Counted from the first letter of the stretch, positions 10,301-20,053 are shown. The stretch is 64,000 bases of DNA from Burkholderia sp. Nafp2/4-1b (GCF_003635165.1 NZ_ML058602.1:124001-188000), one strand, 5' to 3'. Made by a program: numbers and translations. The notes: generated by a model from the sequence alone, not told the origin.

Positions 10301-11401
10301 CCACGGCTGGCGGGCGTCCGGCAGGTCGAGGTTCGACACCGTGAAGCCGGTGAGGCCGGCCTTCGGACGCGCACCGCGGCCCGTCGCGCCTTCGTCGCGG
10401 ATCTCGCCGCCCGCGCCGGTCGCCGCGCCCGGGAACGGCGAGATCGCCGTCGGGTGGTTGTGCGTCTCGACCTTCATCAGGGTGTGCGTGAGCTCGGTGT
10501 GGCGCCCATAACGTTCACCCGGCTCGCCGGCCGTGCCCGCGTTGCGCGGGAACCAGCGCTCGGCTTCGGCGCCGACCATGATCGACGAGTTGTCCGAATA
10601 CGCGACGATCGTGCCCTGCGGGCTCAGCTTCTCGGTGTTGCGGATCATCGCGAACAGCGACATGTCCTGCTCTTGCCCGTCGATCGTCCACTGCGCGTTG
10701 AAGATCTTGTGGCGGCAGTGCTCGCTGTTCGCCTGCGCGAACATCATCAGCTCGACGTCGGTCGGGTTGCGTTCGAGCTTGCGGAACGCGTCGACCAGGT
10801 AATCGATCTCGTCGTCGGCGAGCGCGAGGCCCAGTTCGACGTTCGCGCGCTCGAGCGCGCCGCGGCCGACGCCGAGCACGTCGACGGTCGCGAGCGGCTT
10901 GGCCGGCAGTTCGTCGAACAGGTGCTTCGCGTCGTCGCGCGCGGCGACCACGCTTTCGGTCATCCGGTCATGCAGCGCGGCCGCGACCGCGGCGCGCGCG
11001 TCGTCGGACAGCGCCTTCTTGCCGCCGAGCAGGCCCGACTTCAGCGTGACCGTGAATTCGACGCCGCGCTCGATGCGGCGCACCTGCGTGAGGCCGCAGT
11101 GCTGCGCGATGTCGGTTGCCTTGCTCGCCCACGGCGAAACCGTGCCGAAGCGCGGCAGCACGACGAAGGTCTCGGCCGTCCCCTTTTCGCTGGCCGGCTC
11201 GAACGGCGCGCCGTAGTGCATCAGCGCGTCGATGCGGGCGCTGTCGTCCGCCGACAGCGGCTCGGCCGCATTGACGAAGTGCAGGAACTGGCCGCGCACC
11301 GCGACGATGTTGGCGTCGATTTGCCTGAGCGTGTCGAGCAGACGGGTTTGACGGAAATCGGAGAGGGCCGAAGCGCCGGGAAAACACGAGAAGTGAGCCA
11401 T
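7337..11401 (-). CDS. purL: Phosphoribosylformylglycinamidine synthase
   Basis: The 1354-residue protein is the large single-chain PurL of proteobacteria and makes FGAM from FGAR, glutamine and ATP in purine synthesis. It has an N-terminal PurS-like region, two AIR-synthetase-type ATP domains (for example [19 protein letters not shown] near residue 310 and [13 protein letters not shown] in the last quarter) and a C-terminal class I glutamine amidotransferase domain. In the latter, the catalytic cysteine is in [12 protein letters not shown] and the His/Glu part lies in the final 100 residues. Length matches the family (about 1300). It is the first gene of a two-gene unit with the GNAT gene and is divergent from the DadA-like gene. 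Confidence 0.98.
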   Translation of the reverse strand: MAHFSCFPGASALSDFRQTRLLDTLRQIDANIVAVRGQFLHFVNAAEPLSADDSARIDALMHYGAPFEPASEKGTAETFVVLPRFGTVSPWASKATDIAQHCGLTQVRRIERGVEFTVTLKSGLLGGKKALSDDARAAVAAALHDRMTESVVAARDDAKHLFDELPAKPLATVDVLGVGRGALERANVELGLALADDEIDYLVDAFRKLERNPTDVELMMFAQANSEHCRHKIFNAQWTIDGQEQDMSLFAMIRNTEKLSPQGTIVAYSDNSSIMVGAEAERWFPRNAGTAGEPGERYGRHTELTHTLMKVETHNHPTAISPFPGAATGAGGEIRDEGATGRGARPKAGLTGFTVSNLDLPDARQPWENDRDAAQPVAERNPNEQHGPYGRPDRIASPLQIMIDGPLGGAAFNNEFGRPNLGGYFRVYEQNVDGQVRGYHKPIMIAGGLGNIADQHTHKHDVPAGSLLIQIGGPGMRIGMGGGAASSMATGANTAELDFDSVQRGNPEIERRAQEVINGCWQLGAENPILSIHDVGAGGLSNAFPEIVDGAGKGARFELRKVALEESGLSPREIWSNEAQERYVLAIAPADLPRFEAICVRERCPFAVVGVATDERQLQLVDDEAKGTDEFPVDMPMEVLLGKPPRMHRDVARVATERAPVDVTGIALSEVAVDVLKHPTVGSKSFLITIGDRSVGGTSVRDQMVGPWQVPVADCAVTALDYAGFKGEAMTMAERTPLAVIDAPASGRMAVGEAITNIASAPIASLDKLKLSANWMAACGTAGEDAALFDTVRAIGMELCPALGIGIPVGKDSLSMKTKWDEQGVAKEVVSPVSLIISAFAPVEDVRRHLTPQLRRIADAGDSVLIAIDLGRGKNRMGGSIFAQVTQQVGDETPDVDDPEDLKRFFNAIQSLNAQGKLLAYHDRSDGGLWATVCEMAFAGHAGVSLNVDMLTLDPNHESDYGDAKDWAKQTSGRREDRTLRALFSEELGAVVQVRAADRDAVLGALRECGLSACSHVIGTVNDRDVIEVYRDAKKVFDAPRTELHRAWGEVSWRIARLRDNPACADAEYDALLDAADPGISPVLTFDPADDIAAPFIATGARPRVAILREQGVNSHLETAYAFDRAGFDAHDVHMSDLLAGRATLADFAGAVACGGFSYGDVLGAGEGWAKTIRFNANLADMFSAFFARPDTFALGICNGCQMLSSLASMIPGADAWPKFTRNKSEQFEARFSFVEVEKSPSIFFAGMEGSRIPVAVAHGEGYADFSQQGDIDRVAVAMRYVDHRGEATERYPFNPNGSPAGITSVTTADGRFSVLMPHMERVHRTVTMSWHPEGWGEASPWLRAFRNARRWIG

Positions 11402-11730
11402 GGGCTGGACTGACGTCGATGAGTCGCGCGAGGTGGCGACGTGGGGCGAAAGGAAGGCCGTAATTATACCCGGAAGTGGGCCGTCCCAGACCGGCTGATC
11501 CGCACCCGCGATGCACCGCGACGGTGCGTCCGCGGACGCCCGCCCAACCGGGCATCGGGCCGGCCTGCCTGGCCGCTGCAGCCGCCGACCGCGCGACGGC
11601 GGAATCGGACGGGGTCACGTGGCGCCGTTCTGCCTGATTTTGGCGCTATCATTCCCGGTTCCCCGGGCCCGGAGCCCGTCAGCGAATTCTCACCGGGCGG
11701 CGTGCGCGCCGCCCGTCATCGAAGCAATCC
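11402..11730. other. Divergent intergenic region purL / dadA-like
   Basis: These 329 bp hold the two divergent promoters. For purL see the -10 box at 11463-11468. For the plus-strand gene, TATCAT at 11647-11652 is a possible -10 box without a recognisable -35. No open frame here looks real, and I see no convincing PurR-like operator. Confidence 0.5.
11463..11468 (-). promoter_or_regulatory. -10 box of purL promoter
   Basis: A perfect TATAAT on the minus strand lies 62 bp upstream of the purL ATG, in context GGGTATAATTACGG. The matching -35 position (GTCTGG, 17-bp spacer) is poor, so this promoter may need an activator or be weak. Confidence 0.5.
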
Positions 11731-13035
11731 ATGGATGTCATCGTCATCGGCGGCGGAATCAGCGGCGTCGCCACCGCCTACCAGCTGCGTGCGGCCGGCC
11801 ATCGCGTGTGCGTGGTCGAACGCCACGCGACCGTCGCGCAGGGCGCGACCTACGGCGACGGCGGCACGCTGCTGCCGAGCCCGCTCGACGTCTGGTTCGG
11901 CCCGACCTTCATGCGCCAGCGCCAGCCGCGCGACAACGGCATCGTCTACAAGCCGGGCTTCAACGGCGGCGTGCGCCGCTTCGTCAAGCAACTCGCCGCG
12001 TTGCGCGAACCCGACGCCTTCGTCGCGCAATACGCGCGGCTGCGCCCGCTGATCGACGCGTCGCGCGAAACCCTCGCCGACATCGAGGCGCGCTTCCAGC
12101 TCGAATTCGAGCAGAAGCCCGGGATCCTGCACGTCGTGCGCGACCCGCGCGACTGGGAAGCGCTGCAGCCCGCGCTCGACCTGCTGCGCACGCTCGACCA
12201 GCCGTACCGCGTGCTCACGGCCGACGAATGCGCGGCGCTCGAGCCGTCGGTACCGGCCGAGCCCGGCTTCGCCGGCGGCGTGCTGCTCGAGACCGAACGC
12301 ACCGGCAATTGCCCGCTGTTCGCGAAGCTGGTCAAGCAGACGCTCGACGAGCACGGCGTGCAGTTCCGCTTCGGCGCGGACGTCGCCGCGATCCGCGTCG
12401 ACACCGGCCGCGCCGCGGTCGAACTCGCGCCGGCGGCCGGCGGCCGCCACGCGCCGAATGCGCGCGAAGTCGACGTGATTTCGGCCGACGCGATCGTGGT
12501 CGCCGCCGGCGCCGGCAGCCTGCCGCTGCTGGAGCGGCTCGGCTGGCGGCTGCCGCTGCATCCGGTCCGCGCCCATACGCTGACCGCGCCGGTCGCGTAC
12601 GAAGAACATGCGCCGCACCTGAGCGTCGTCGATTCGATCAAGCGGATCTCGATCACGCGCACCCACCAGCGGCTGCGCATCGGCGGTGGTGCGGTGCTGC
12701 AGAGCGTCGCCGAGACCGCCAAGCCGCTTCCCGAGCCGCTGTCCGAAGCCGCGCTTGCGCTGCTCGGCCAGGCCGTCCACGACTGGGTGCCGGGCGCCGC
12801 GAAGATTTCCGCCGCGCTGTCGTGGCAAGGCACGCAACTGCTGTCGCCGGACGGCCTGCCGGTCGTCGGTCCGACCCCGCACCCGCGCGTATTCGTCAAC
12901 TTCGGGCACGGCCCGGCCGGCTGGGGCCTCGCGTGCGGGTCTGCTAAAGTGGTGACCGACTGCATCGGCGGCGACACGCAGCACTGGCCCGCCGATACGC
13001 TCGCCGCGCTGAACGCGGCGCGCTTCACGACCTGA
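11731..13035 (+). CDS. FAD-dependent D-amino acid dehydrogenase-like protein (DadA family)
   Basis: The 434-residue protein starts with the FAD-binding Rossmann motif VIVIGGGISGVATAYQLRAAG, followed by the acidic end VVERHATVAQGATYGDGG seen in DadA-type enzymes. The C-terminal FAD contact LPVVGPTPHPRVFVNFGHG and GPAGWGLACGSAK also fit. By family it oxidises a D-amino acid to the 2-oxo acid and passes electrons to the respiratory chain, attached to the inner face of the membrane. It lies apart from any alanine racemase gene in this window, so it may be a paralogue of the true dadA and its substrate is open. nnr follows 51 bp later on the same strand. Confidence 0.87.
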   Translation: MDVIVIGGGISGVATAYQLRAAGHRVCVVERHATVAQGATYGDGGTLLPSPLDVWFGPTFMRQRQPRDNGIVYKPGFNGGVRRFVKQLAALREPDAFVAQYARLRPLIDASRETLADIEARFQLEFEQKPGILHVVRDPRDWEALQPALDLLRTLDQPYRVLTADECAALEPSVPAEPGFAGGVLLETERTGNCPLFAKLVKQTLDEHGVQFRFGADVAAIRVDTGRAAVELAPAAGGRHAPNAREVDVISADAIVVAAGAGSLPLLERLGWRLPLHPVRAHTLTAPVAYEEHAPHLSVVDSIKRISITRTHQRLRIGGGAVLQSVAETAKPLPEPLSEAALALLGQAVHDWVPGAAKISAALSWQGTQLLSPDGLPVVGPTPHPRVFVNFGHGPAGWGLACGSAKVVTDCIGGDTQHWPADTLAALNAARFTT

Positions 13036-13086
13036 CCGCCGCGGGTTCGTCCCGGGGCGGCACCCTCCGGCCGCCATGACCCCGCG

Positions 13087-14631
13087 ATGACGAATCCCCG
13101 CCCGCTTCCCGATTCCACTCCGCTCGCGCTGCTGCGCGTCGCCGACCTGCGCGACGCTGAGGCCGCCGCGGCCGCCGACCTGCCGCCGCACACGCTGATG
13201 GCCCGCGCGGGTGCTGCCGCCGCGCGCTGGCTGTCCGAACGTGTCGCCGGCGACGACCGCCCGATCTGGTTCGCGGTCGGCCCCGGCAACAATGGCGGCG
13301 ACGCGCTGGTCGCCGCCGCGCACCTGCAGCAGCTCGGCGTCGCGACGCTCGCGTGGATGCCGGTGCCGGTCAAGCCGGACGACGCGCAATGGGCGCTCGG
13401 CGTCGCGCGCGCGGCCGGCGTGCCGCTGTCGGACGAGCCGCCCGCGTCGCTCGACGATTACGCCTGGGTAGTCGACGGACTGTTCGGGATCGGCCTCGGC
13501 CGCGCGCTCGACGGCCCGTTCGCCGCGCAGGCCGCGCGCATCGCCGCGCACGCCCGCAGCGGCGGCCGGGTGCTCGCGCTTGACGTGCCGAGCGGGCTCG
13601 ACAGCGACACCGGCCGGATCGTCGGCGCGGGTGCCGCCGTCGCCGCAACGCATACGCTCACCTTCATCGGCGCGAAGCCCGGCCTTTACACCGGCGACGG
13701 CCGCGATCTCGCCGGCGACATCGACATCGCGTCGCTCGACGTGGCTCCGCCCGCCGCACCGGCGATCGTGCTGAACGAGCCGGCACGCTTCGCCGCCGCA
13801 CTGCCCGTCCGCGCGTTCGCGTCGCACAAGGGCACGTTCGGCAGCCTCGCGGTGCTCGGCGGCGACACCGGCATGTGCGGTGCACCGATCCTCGCCGCGC
13901 GTGCCGCGCTGTTCGCCGGCGCCGGCAAGGTGCATGTCGGCTTTCTCGGCGCCGGCGCGCCGCCGTACGACCCGCCGTTTCCCGAGCTGATGCTGCATCC
14001 CGCGGACAGCCTCGAGCTCGATGCGATGTCCGCGATCGCCGCCGGCTGCGGCCTCGGCACGCGCGAGGCCGCGGCGACGCTCGTGCGCGACGTGCTCGCG
14101 CACGATGCGGCAACGCTGCTCGACGCCGACGCGCTGAACCTCGTCGCGACCCATGACGACCTCGCGGCCGCCGTCGCCGCCCGCGGCCCGCGCGGCCATG
14201 CGTGCGTGCTGACGCCGCATCCGCTCGAGGCAGCGCGGCTGCTCGGCAGCGACACCGCGACGGTGCAGCATGACCGGCTCGCCGCGGCCGCGGCGCTCGC
14301 CGCGCGCTACGCGAGCATCGTCGTGCTCAAGGGTTCGGGCACGGTGATTGCCGCGCCCGACGGCCGCCTGACGATCAATCCGACCGGCAACGCCGCGCTC
14401 GCCACCGGCGGCACCGGCGACGTGCTCGGCGGCCTGATCGGCGCGCTGCTTGCGCAGCGCGTGGCGCCGTACGAAGCCGCGCTGGCCGGCGTCTACCTGC
14501 ACGGCCTTGCGGCCGACACGCTGACCGCGCACGGCACGGGCCCGGCCGGACTCACGGCCGGCGAACTCGCGCCGATGGTGCGCACGCTGATCAATCGCCT
14601 TTTTTACCCGTCGCCGCGCGCCGACATATAA
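13087..14631 (+). CDS. nnr: Bifunctional NAD(P)H-hydrate epimerase / ADP-dependent NAD(P)H-hydrate dehydratase
   Basis: The 514-residue protein repairs hydrated NADH and NADPH. The N-terminal YjeF domain (residues about 15-225) has the NAD-binding stretch VGPGNNGGDALVAAAHL and the pocket VVDGLFGIGLGRALDGPF. The C-terminal ribokinase-like domain (about 240-505) has SHKGTFGSLAVLGGDTGMCG, the ADP-site VVLKGSGTVIAAPDG and the signature NAALATGGTGDVLGG with catalytic Asp in GTGD. Both halves look intact. It lies between the DadA-like gene and pgi in a plus-strand series; the spacing to pgi (111 bp) leaves room for a separate promoter. Confidence 0.96.
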   Translation: MTNPRPLPDSTPLALLRVADLRDAEAAAAADLPPHTLMARAGAAAARWLSERVAGDDRPIWFAVGPGNNGGDALVAAAHLQQLGVATLAWMPVPVKPDDAQWALGVARAAGVPLSDEPPASLDDYAWVVDGLFGIGLGRALDGPFAAQAARIAAHARSGGRVLALDVPSGLDSDTGRIVGAGAAVAATHTLTFIGAKPGLYTGDGRDLAGDIDIASLDVAPPAAPAIVLNEPARFAAALPVRAFASHKGTFGSLAVLGGDTGMCGAPILAARAALFAGAGKVHVGFLGAGAPPYDPPFPELMLHPADSLELDAMSAIAAGCGLGTREAAATLVRDVLAHDAATLLDADALNLVATHDDLAAAVAARGPRGHACVLTPHPLEAARLLGSDTATVQHDRLAAAAALAARYASIVVLKGSGTVIAAPDGRLTINPTGNAALATGGTGDVLGGLIGALLAQRVAPYEAALAGVYLHGLAADTLTAHGTGPAGLTAGELAPMVRTLINRLFYPSPRADI

Positions 14632-14742
14632 CGCCGCTATACTGGGTGCCCCGCCGCACGGCGGGCCCTCTCGTCCGCCGGCCTTCCGATCCCGACGCGC
14701 CGGCGCGGCATTCCTCCCGATTCACGCTTCACTTGAACCGCC

Positions 14743-16365
14743 ATGACGCTGAATTCGCTCCCCGCCTGGACTGCCCTTCAATCCCACTTCGAACAGATCC
14801 GCCATGCGCGGCTGCGCGACTGGTTCGCGCCGGAAAACGACCGCGCGCCGACCCGTGCCGAACGCTTCACGATTCCCGGCGGCGGCCTTGCGGCCGACTT
14901 CTCGAAGAACCGCATCAACGACGACACGCTGCGCCTGCTCGTGCAGCTGGCCCGCGAAGCGGGCGTCGAAGCGCGCCGCGACGCGATGTTCGCCGGCGAG
15001 ATCGTCAACCCGACCGAAGGCCGCGCCGCGCTGCACACGGCACTGCGCGCGAGCGACCCGAACGCGCCGTTCCATGCACAGGTCAGCGCCGAGCGCGCGA
15101 AGATGGCGAGCTTCGCGCGCACCGTGCGCAGCGGCGCGTGGACCGGCTACAGCGGCAAGCGCATCCGTCACGTGATCAACATCGGCATCGGCGGCTCGGA
15201 CCTCGGCCCGAAGATGGTCACGCACGCGCTGCACCACGTCGCGACGCCGGAGATCTCGACCCACTTCGTGTCGAACGTCGACGGCGCCGATCTTGCGCGC
15301 GTGCTGGAACAGGTCGATCCGGAGGAAACGCTCGCGATCATCGTGTCGAAGACCTTCACGACGCTCGAGACGATGACGAACGCACGCTCGCTGCGCGACT
15401 GGTTCGTCGCGCGCGGCTGCCCGGAGGATGCGCTCGCGAAGCACTTCGTCGGCGTATCGGCGAACCCGGCCGAGGTCGTGAAGTTCGGCATCGCCGCGGA
15501 CAACGTGTTCGAAATGTGGGACTGGGTCGGCGGCCGCTATTCGCTGTGGTCGGCGGTCGGCCTGTCGATCATGATCGCGATCGGGCCCGAGCAGTTCGAC
15601 GAACTGCTGGCCGGCGCGAACGACATGGACCGCCACTTCCGCGAAGCGCCGCTCGAACGCAACCTGCCGGTGCTGCTCGGCCTGATCGGCATCTGGTACC
15701 GCAACTTCTTCGGCTCGCAGAGCTACCTCGTCGCGCCGTATTCCGAAGCGCTGCACTACCTGCCGTCGTACCTGCAGCAACTGGAGATGGAAAGCAACGG
15801 CAAGTCCGCGCGCCTGGACGGCACGTTCGTCGACTACCCGACGTCGGCCGTCACGTGGGGCGAGCCGGGCACCAACGGCCAGCACGCGTTTTTCCAGATG
15901 CTGCACCAGGGCCCGACGATCGTGCCGATCGACTTCATCGCGGTGCTGACGCCCGAGCATCCGCTCGCGAGCCATCATCCGAAGCTGCTCGCGAACTGCT
16001 TCGCGCAGAGCGAAGCGCTGATGCTCGGCCGCACGCTCGACGAAGCGCGCAAGGTCGCCGGCCCCGGCAACGAAGCGCTCGCGCCGCACCTGACCTTCCC
16101 CGGCAACCGCCCGACGACGACACTGCTGGTCGATGCGCTGACGCCGCGCACGCTCGGCGCGCTGATCGCGCTCTACGAGCACAAGGTACTGGTGCAGGCG
16201 ACGGTGTGGGACATCAACCCGTTCGACCAGTGGGGCGTCGAGCTTGGCAAGATTCTCGGCAAGGTCGTCGAAGCCGATCTGTCGGCCGAGTGGGTCGATC
16301 CCGCGAAGCACGATTCGTCGACGACCGCGCTGATCGAGCGCGCACGGTCGGCGCTCAAGCGCTGA
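14743..16365 (+). CDS. pgi: Glucose-6-phosphate isomerase
   Basis: This 540-residue protein interconverts glucose-6-phosphate and fructose-6-phosphate. Family signatures are visible: [19 protein letters not shown] around residue 147, the phosphate-binding [12 protein letters not shown], the PGI signature 1 region [18 protein letters not shown] with the catalytic His, and the C-terminal signature [15 protein letters not shown]. Length is typical. It is convergent with ybbA, whose stop lies 73 bp away. In Burkholderia sugar catabolism runs mainly by Entner-Doudoroff, so the enzyme probably serves gluconeogenesis and cell-surface sugar supply (inference). Confidence 0.97.
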   Translation: MTLNSLPAWTALQSHFEQIRHARLRDWFAPENDRAPTRAERFTIPGGGLAADFSKNRINDDTLRLLVQLAREAGVEARRDAMFAGEIVNPTEGRAALHTALRASDPNAPFHAQVSAERAKMASFARTVRSGAWTGYSGKRIRHVINIGIGGSDLGPKMVTHALHHVATPEISTHFVSNVDGADLARVLEQVDPEETLAIIVSKTFTTLETMTNARSLRDWFVARGCPEDALAKHFVGVSANPAEVVKFGIAADNVFEMWDWVGGRYSLWSAVGLSIMIAIGPEQFDELLAGANDMDRHFREAPLERNLPVLLGLIGIWYRNFFGSQSYLVAPYSEALHYLPSYLQQLEMESNGKSARLDGTFVDYPTSAVTWGEPGTNGQHAFFQMLHQGPTIVPIDFIAVLTPEHPLASHHPKLLANCFAQSEALMLGRTLDEARKVAGPGNEALAPHLTFPGNRPTTTLLVDALTPRTLGALIALYEHKVLVQATVWDINPFDQWGVELGKILGKVVEADLSAEWVDPAKHDSSTTALIERARSALKR

Positions 16366-16438
16366 CGCGACAGCGTCGTCCACACGTCGGTCGCATCGGC
16401 ATCTGCCGTATGCGCCGGCGCGCGAATTCAGCGCCGTG

Positions 16439-17140
16439 CTAGGCCGTGTGCGGCGCGACGATGCGCCCGGCGTCGATGGTGACCGTCGCGGCACAGCGCC
16501 GCGCGAGTTCGGCATCATGCGTGACGAGCACGAGCGTCGCGCCGTGCGTGCGGTTCAGTTCGAACATCAGGTCGATGACCGCGTGGCCCGTGGCCGCATC
16601 GAGGCTGCCGGTCGGTTCGTCGGCGAACAGGATGGCCGGATGCGTGACGAACGCACGTGCCAGCGCGACGCGCTGCTGCTCGCCGCCCGACAGCAGCTTC
16701 GGATAATGCGCGGTGCGTTCGCCGAGCCCGACCTGCACGAGCAGCGCGCGGGCACGCTCAGCCGCTTCGCGCGCACTGATGCCGCCCTTCAGCTCGAGCG
16801 GCAGCATCACGTTCTCGAGTGCCGTCAGGTGCGGCATCAACTGGAACGACTGGAACACGAACCCGACGGCACCGTTGCGCAGCGCGGCGCGCTCGTCCTC
16901 GTCGAGCTGGTCGAGCGCGCGGCCGAGCAGGCGAACCGTGCCGCTCGTCGCGCTGTCCAACCCGGCAAGCAGCCCGAGCAGCGTCGATTTGCCGGACCCC
17001 GACGCACCGACGATCGCGAGGCTGCTGCCGGGCCGCACGGCGAGCGTGATGCCGTCGAGGATCGTCAGCTCGCCCGTGGCATCGGCAACCCGTTTGCACA
17101 CGTCATGGACTTCGATGATCGGATCGGTAATCTTGAACAT
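16439..17140 (-). CDS. ybbA: ABC transporter ATP-binding protein (YbbA/LolD type)
   Basis: The longest frame runs to 17323, but ATG at 17140 (MFKITDPIIEVHDVCKRV) fits the family and gives 233 residues. Walker A is VGASGSGKSTLLGLLAG, the Q-loop VGFVFQSFQLMP, the signature LSGGEQQRVALARAF, Walker B ILFADEPTGSLD and the switch His VLVTHD. It belongs to the MacB/LolD/YbbA group of ATPases that power periplasm-facing permeases. The gene is head to head with tesA, as ybbA is in E. coli, but no permease (ybbP) follows: the next gene is pgi, convergent. The partner must be encoded elsewhere or be missing. Confidence 0.92.
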   Translation of the reverse strand: MFKITDPIIEVHDVCKRVADATGELTILDGITLAVRPGSSLAIVGASGSGKSTLLGLLAGLDSATSGTVRLLGRALDQLDEDERAALRNGAVGFVFQSFQLMPHLTALENVMLPLELKGGISAREAAERARALLVQVGLGERTAHYPKLLSGGEQQRVALARAFVTHPAILFADEPTGSLDAATGHAVIDLMFELNRTHGATLVLVTHDAELARRCAATVTIDAGRIVAPHTA

Positions 17141-17822
17141 GGACACGACATTCCGCTGGAAAAGACGCGCGGCGCTCGCCGCGCTGCTGGGCACGCTCGT
17201 CGCAGCAACCGTGCCCGCACGCGCCGCGACGGCGGCGGCTGCCCCGACCTCGAGCGAGGGCCGGCCCGCGCTCGTCGTGCTCGGCGACAGCCTGTCGGCC
17301 GAATACGGACTGCCGCGCGACACCGGTTGGGTTGCGCTGCTGCGGCAACGGCTCGCGACCGAGCGAATCGATTATAGCGTCGCGAACGCAAGCGTCAGCG
17401 GCGATACCACGAGCGGCGGCCGCGCGCGGCTGCCGGCGGTGCTGCAACGGTTGAAGCCGTCGATCGTCGTCGTCGAACTCGGTGCGAACGATGCGCTGCG
17501 CGGCGTGCCGCTCGCGACGACCGAGCAGAACCTGCGCGACATCATCGCCGCTGCGCGCAACACGCACGCGAAGGTCGTGCTGGTCGGCATGTACGTGCCG
17601 CCCAACTACGGGCCCGACTACACGCAGAAATTCCACGCGGTCTATACGCGACTGTCGAAGGAACTCGGCGTCCCGCTCGTGCCGTTCCTGCTGGCCGGCA
17701 TCGAGAACAGGCCCGAGATGTTCCAGTCGGACCAGATGCACCCGACGCAGCAGGCGCAGGGCATCCTGCTCGACAATGTCTGGCCCGCGCTGAAGCCGCT
17801 GCTGGGCAAGCCGCGCGGCTGA
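17139..17822 (+). CDS. tesA: Periplasmic arylesterase / acyl-CoA thioesterase I (SGNH hydrolase)
   Basis: ATG at 17139 gives 227 residues with an N-terminal signal peptide (MDTTFRWKRRAALAALLGTL, likely cleavage around ARA-A). Blocks of the SGNH family are present: block I LVVLGDSLSAEYGL with nucleophile S51, block III ELGANDALRG, and block V DQMHPTQQAQG with Asp/His. It should hydrolyse esters and acyl thioesters in the periplasm. Its start overlaps the ybbA start on the other strand: the palindrome CATG at 17138-17141 contains both start codons, so its ribosome site and promoter lie inside ybbA coding DNA. Confidence 0.93.
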   Translation: MDTTFRWKRRAALAALLGTLVAATVPARAATAAAAPTSSEGRPALVVLGDSLSAEYGLPRDTGWVALLRQRLATERIDYSVANASVSGDTTSGGRARLPAVLQRLKPSIVVVELGANDALRGVPLATTEQNLRDIIAAARNTHAKVVLVGMYVPPNYGPDYTQKFHAVYTRLSKELGVPLVPFLLAGIENRPEMFQSDQMHPTQQAQGILLDNVWPALKPLLGKPRG

Positions 17823-17850
17823 TCGCGAGTCGCCACGCCGGAAAACAAAA

Positions 17851-17875
17851 AGCCCCGCTTCGAGCGGGGCTTTTT
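17851..17875. terminator. Bidirectional terminator between tesA and ppiD
   Basis: The stem AGCCCCGCT/AGCGGGGCT with loop TCG is flanked by A-rich and T-rich runs on opposite sides. It lies between the convergent tesA (stop 17822) and ppiD (stop 17896) and should end both transcripts. Confidence 0.85.
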
Positions 17876-17895
17876 ATCGTTGCGTGCGAAACCGT

Positions 17896-19830
17896 TCAGT
17901 TGCCGCCGTCCTGCGACGGGCTCGGCGTGGTGCCGTACATCTTCACCTTCGAGCGGTCGCGCAGCGCGGCGAGATACGCTTCGCCTTCGCTTTGGGCTTC
18001 GACCTGCGCCATCTGCTGCTGCGCGGCCGCGAGTTGCTGCGGATCGACGGCCGTACCCGCGATCACCGCGTTCACGCGATAGATCGCGTAACCGTCCGCA
18101 CCGAGATCGACACCGACGTACGCCGGCAGCGTCTTCGGATCGACCTTGTAGACCGCGCTCAGCGCCGCCGGCGCCAGGCCTTGCGACTGCGTGCGCGACA
18201 CCTTCTGTGCCGCCGTGAAGCCGTCAGCCGACTTCGACTTCTGCAACTCGGCCAGCTTCGCCGCGCCGTCCTTCTTCGCGAGTTCCGCGGCCTGCTCGGC
18301 GACGACCTTCTGGCGCACGGCGTCCTTGATCGTATCGAGCGCGGGCACGGCAGCCGGCTTGTAGTCGGTGACGCGCGCCGAGATCAGCGTGTTGTTGCCC
18401 ACGTCAATCGCCTGCGTGTTGTTCTGGTTCTTCACGGCGTCGCTCGCGAACACGGCCGCGAGGAACTTCGCATTGTTCAGCGGGCTCGTCGGCGGCAGTT
18501 GCGGATTCGGCGTCGGCGTGACGGTGGCCGTCTGGATCGTCAGCTTGTACTTGTCGGCGGCCGGCTGCAGCGTCTTTGCCTTCTCGTACACGGTCGACGT
18601 GAAGCCTTCCGCGTTGTCCGTGAACGCCTTCGCTGCGTACTGCTGCTTCAGCGTCGCTGCGATCTGGTCCTTCACGTCCGCGAACGGCTTGACCACCGAC
18701 GGCTTCACTTCCGTTGCCTTCAGCACGTGGAAGCCGAGATCCGATTGCACGACGCCGCTCACGTCGCCCTGCTTCAGCGCGAACGCGGCGTCGTCGAATG
18801 CCTTGCCGCCCGCGGTCGAACCGCGCGTGATGAAGCCGAGGTCGCCGCCCTTCGCTGCCGACGGCGCGTCCTGCGAGTTCTTCTGCGCGATCTGCGCGAA
18901 CTGGTCCGGATGCGCCTTCACGTCGGCCAGCACCTGCTCGGCTTTCGCCTTGGCCGCGGCCTTGTCGGCCGCGCTCGCGCTGCTCGCCGCGGCGATGAAG
19001 ATGTGGCTCACGCGCACTTGCGCTTCCGAGCGGAAGTGCGTCGGGTTGTCGTCGTAGAACTTCTTGATGTCGGCATCGGTCGGCTGTGCGCTCGCGGCAG
19101 CGGCGGCCGGCGAATACACGAGATACTGGATCGTCGCGGTTTCCGGCGTCGCGAAGCTCTGCTTGTGCGCGTCGTAGTACGCGGCGAGCTGTGCGTCGGT
19201 CGGCTGCACCTTCGCCGCGTAGTCGCTCGTCTTCAGCACGAGCGCCTGCACTTCGCGCTGCTGCGCGGCCAGTTCCGACAGACGTTGCGCCGGGCCCTTC
19301 GGCGTGAATGCGGTTGCCACGATGCTCGCCGGAATCTGCTGCAGCGCGAGGCTGTAGCGCACGCGTTCCTGGTACTGCTCGGGCGTCATCCCCTGGAACG
19401 ACAGGAGCTGCGCATAGCGTTCGACGTCGATCGAACCGTCGGGCTTCTTCAGCGACGCGATCATCGGGTCGCTCATCAGCGCGTCGCGCACCGCGTTGTC
19501 GGATGCGGTCAGGTGCAGGCGTTGGGTCTCGTCGGCCAGCACGCGTTGCTGGATCAGGCCGTCGAGCACCTGCTTGCGATGTTCGGGCGTGTCGAACGTC
19601 TTGACGTCGAACTGCGCGCCGAGCGCCTGGCGCGCCTGGTCGATCTGCTGGCGGAACGCGCCGTCGAATTCGGCCCGCGTGATCTTGTGTCCGTTGACCG
19701 CCGCGGCGTTCGCACTGTCGTCGAAGAAGCCGCGGAAACCTTGGATCCCGACGAAACCCAGCCCCGGCAACACGATCAGGAGCAGGAGCGCCATCATCAG
19801 GCGCTGGTGATTACGGAAGAAATCGAGCAT
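17896..19830 (-). CDS. ppiD: Periplasmic folding chaperone / PPIase PpiD
   Basis: The 644-residue protein has a short cytoplasmic N-terminus, one membrane anchor (LMMALLLLIVLPGLGFVGIQ, residues 12-31) and a large periplasmic part. A SurA_N-like chaperone region covers residues 35-240. The parvulin domain (about 265-365) has VRVSHIFIAAAS, QNSQDAPSAAKGGDLGF and SDLGFHVLKATE. A long C-terminal chaperone region with a second, degenerate parvulin-like part follows, as in E. coli PpiD. Role: early folding of proteins leaving the Sec translocon. It lies downstream of lon, as in E. coli, but tRNA genes separate the two here. Confidence 0.95.
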   Translation of the reverse strand: MLDFFRNHQRLMMALLLLIVLPGLGFVGIQGFRGFFDDSANAAAVNGHKITRAEFDGAFRQQIDQARQALGAQFDVKTFDTPEHRKQVLDGLIQQRVLADETQRLHLTASDNAVRDALMSDPMIASLKKPDGSIDVERYAQLLSFQGMTPEQYQERVRYSLALQQIPASIVATAFTPKGPAQRLSELAAQQREVQALVLKTSDYAAKVQPTDAQLAAYYDAHKQSFATPETATIQYLVYSPAAAAASAQPTDADIKKFYDDNPTHFRSEAQVRVSHIFIAAASSASAADKAAAKAKAEQVLADVKAHPDQFAQIAQKNSQDAPSAAKGGDLGFITRGSTAGGKAFDDAAFALKQGDVSGVVQSDLGFHVLKATEVKPSVVKPFADVKDQIAATLKQQYAAKAFTDNAEGFTSTVYEKAKTLQPAADKYKLTIQTATVTPTPNPQLPPTSPLNNAKFLAAVFASDAVKNQNNTQAIDVGNNTLISARVTDYKPAAVPALDTIKDAVRQKVVAEQAAELAKKDGAAKLAELQKSKSADGFTAAQKVSRTQSQGLAPAALSAVYKVDPKTLPAYVGVDLGADGYAIYRVNAVIAGTAVDPQQLAAAQQQMAQVEAQSEGEAYLAALRDRSKVKMYGTTPSPSQDGGN

Positions 19831-19911
19831 GCGTGACGGGAAAATTGGACAAAACGACCGATATTACAACATACGGGGTGGGACGGGAAAAAACGCGGGT
19901 GCGCTATCGAC

Positions 19912-19976
19912 GATACAAATGAAAAAGCCCGCACAAGGCGGGCTTTTTCATTTTCTGGCGGAGCGGACGGGACTCG
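19912..19976. repeat. 65-bp direct repeat, copy 1 (tRNA-Asp 3' end plus terminator)
   Basis: Bases 19912-19976 are identical to 20095-20159 (offset 183). Each copy holds, on the minus strand, the last 21 nt of tRNA-Asp including CCA and then a terminator hairpin (AAGCCCGC/GCGGGCTT within A and T runs). In this copy the match to tRNA-Asp stops inside the T-loop at 19976/19977. See the finding on a possible att remnant. Confidence 0.9.
19956..19976 (-). pseudogene. Remnant of tRNA-Asp (3' 21 nt)
   Basis: The 21 bases are identical to 20139-20159, the 3' end of the intact tRNA-Asp gene from the T-loop to CCA. Upstream on the minus strand the sequence no longer matches any tRNA, so this is a fragment and not a gene. 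Confidence 0.75.
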
Positions 19977-19995
19977 CCTACATCCTGCAGGCCGC

Positions 19996-20053
19996 GGTTG
20001 CGCGTGCACGCGCAACCCTTCTCGTCCCGCCGGAAGCCGCGCAGGCGGCTTCC
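19996..20053. repeat. Two perfect hairpins in the segment between the tRNA repeats
   Basis: 19996-20017 is a 22-bp perfect palindrome (GGTTGCGCGTG/CACGCGCAACC). 20032-20053 is a stem of 9 bp (GGAAGCCGC/GCGGCTTCC) with loop GCAG. Neither is followed by a T-run. They make up half of the 118-bp segment between the two 65-bp repeats. They could be a REP-like mobile repeat, RNA structure or relics of an integrase site. Confidence 0.6.

Noticed and set aside
7319..11413. 1364-residue plus-strand open frame antisense to purL
   Set aside because: It mirrors purL exactly; composition is dominated by Arg, Ala, Val and His and no motif is recognisable.
11716..14532. 938-residue minus-strand open frame opposite dadA-like and nnr
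   Set aside because: Antisense shadow of two clear genes with intact catalytic motifs.
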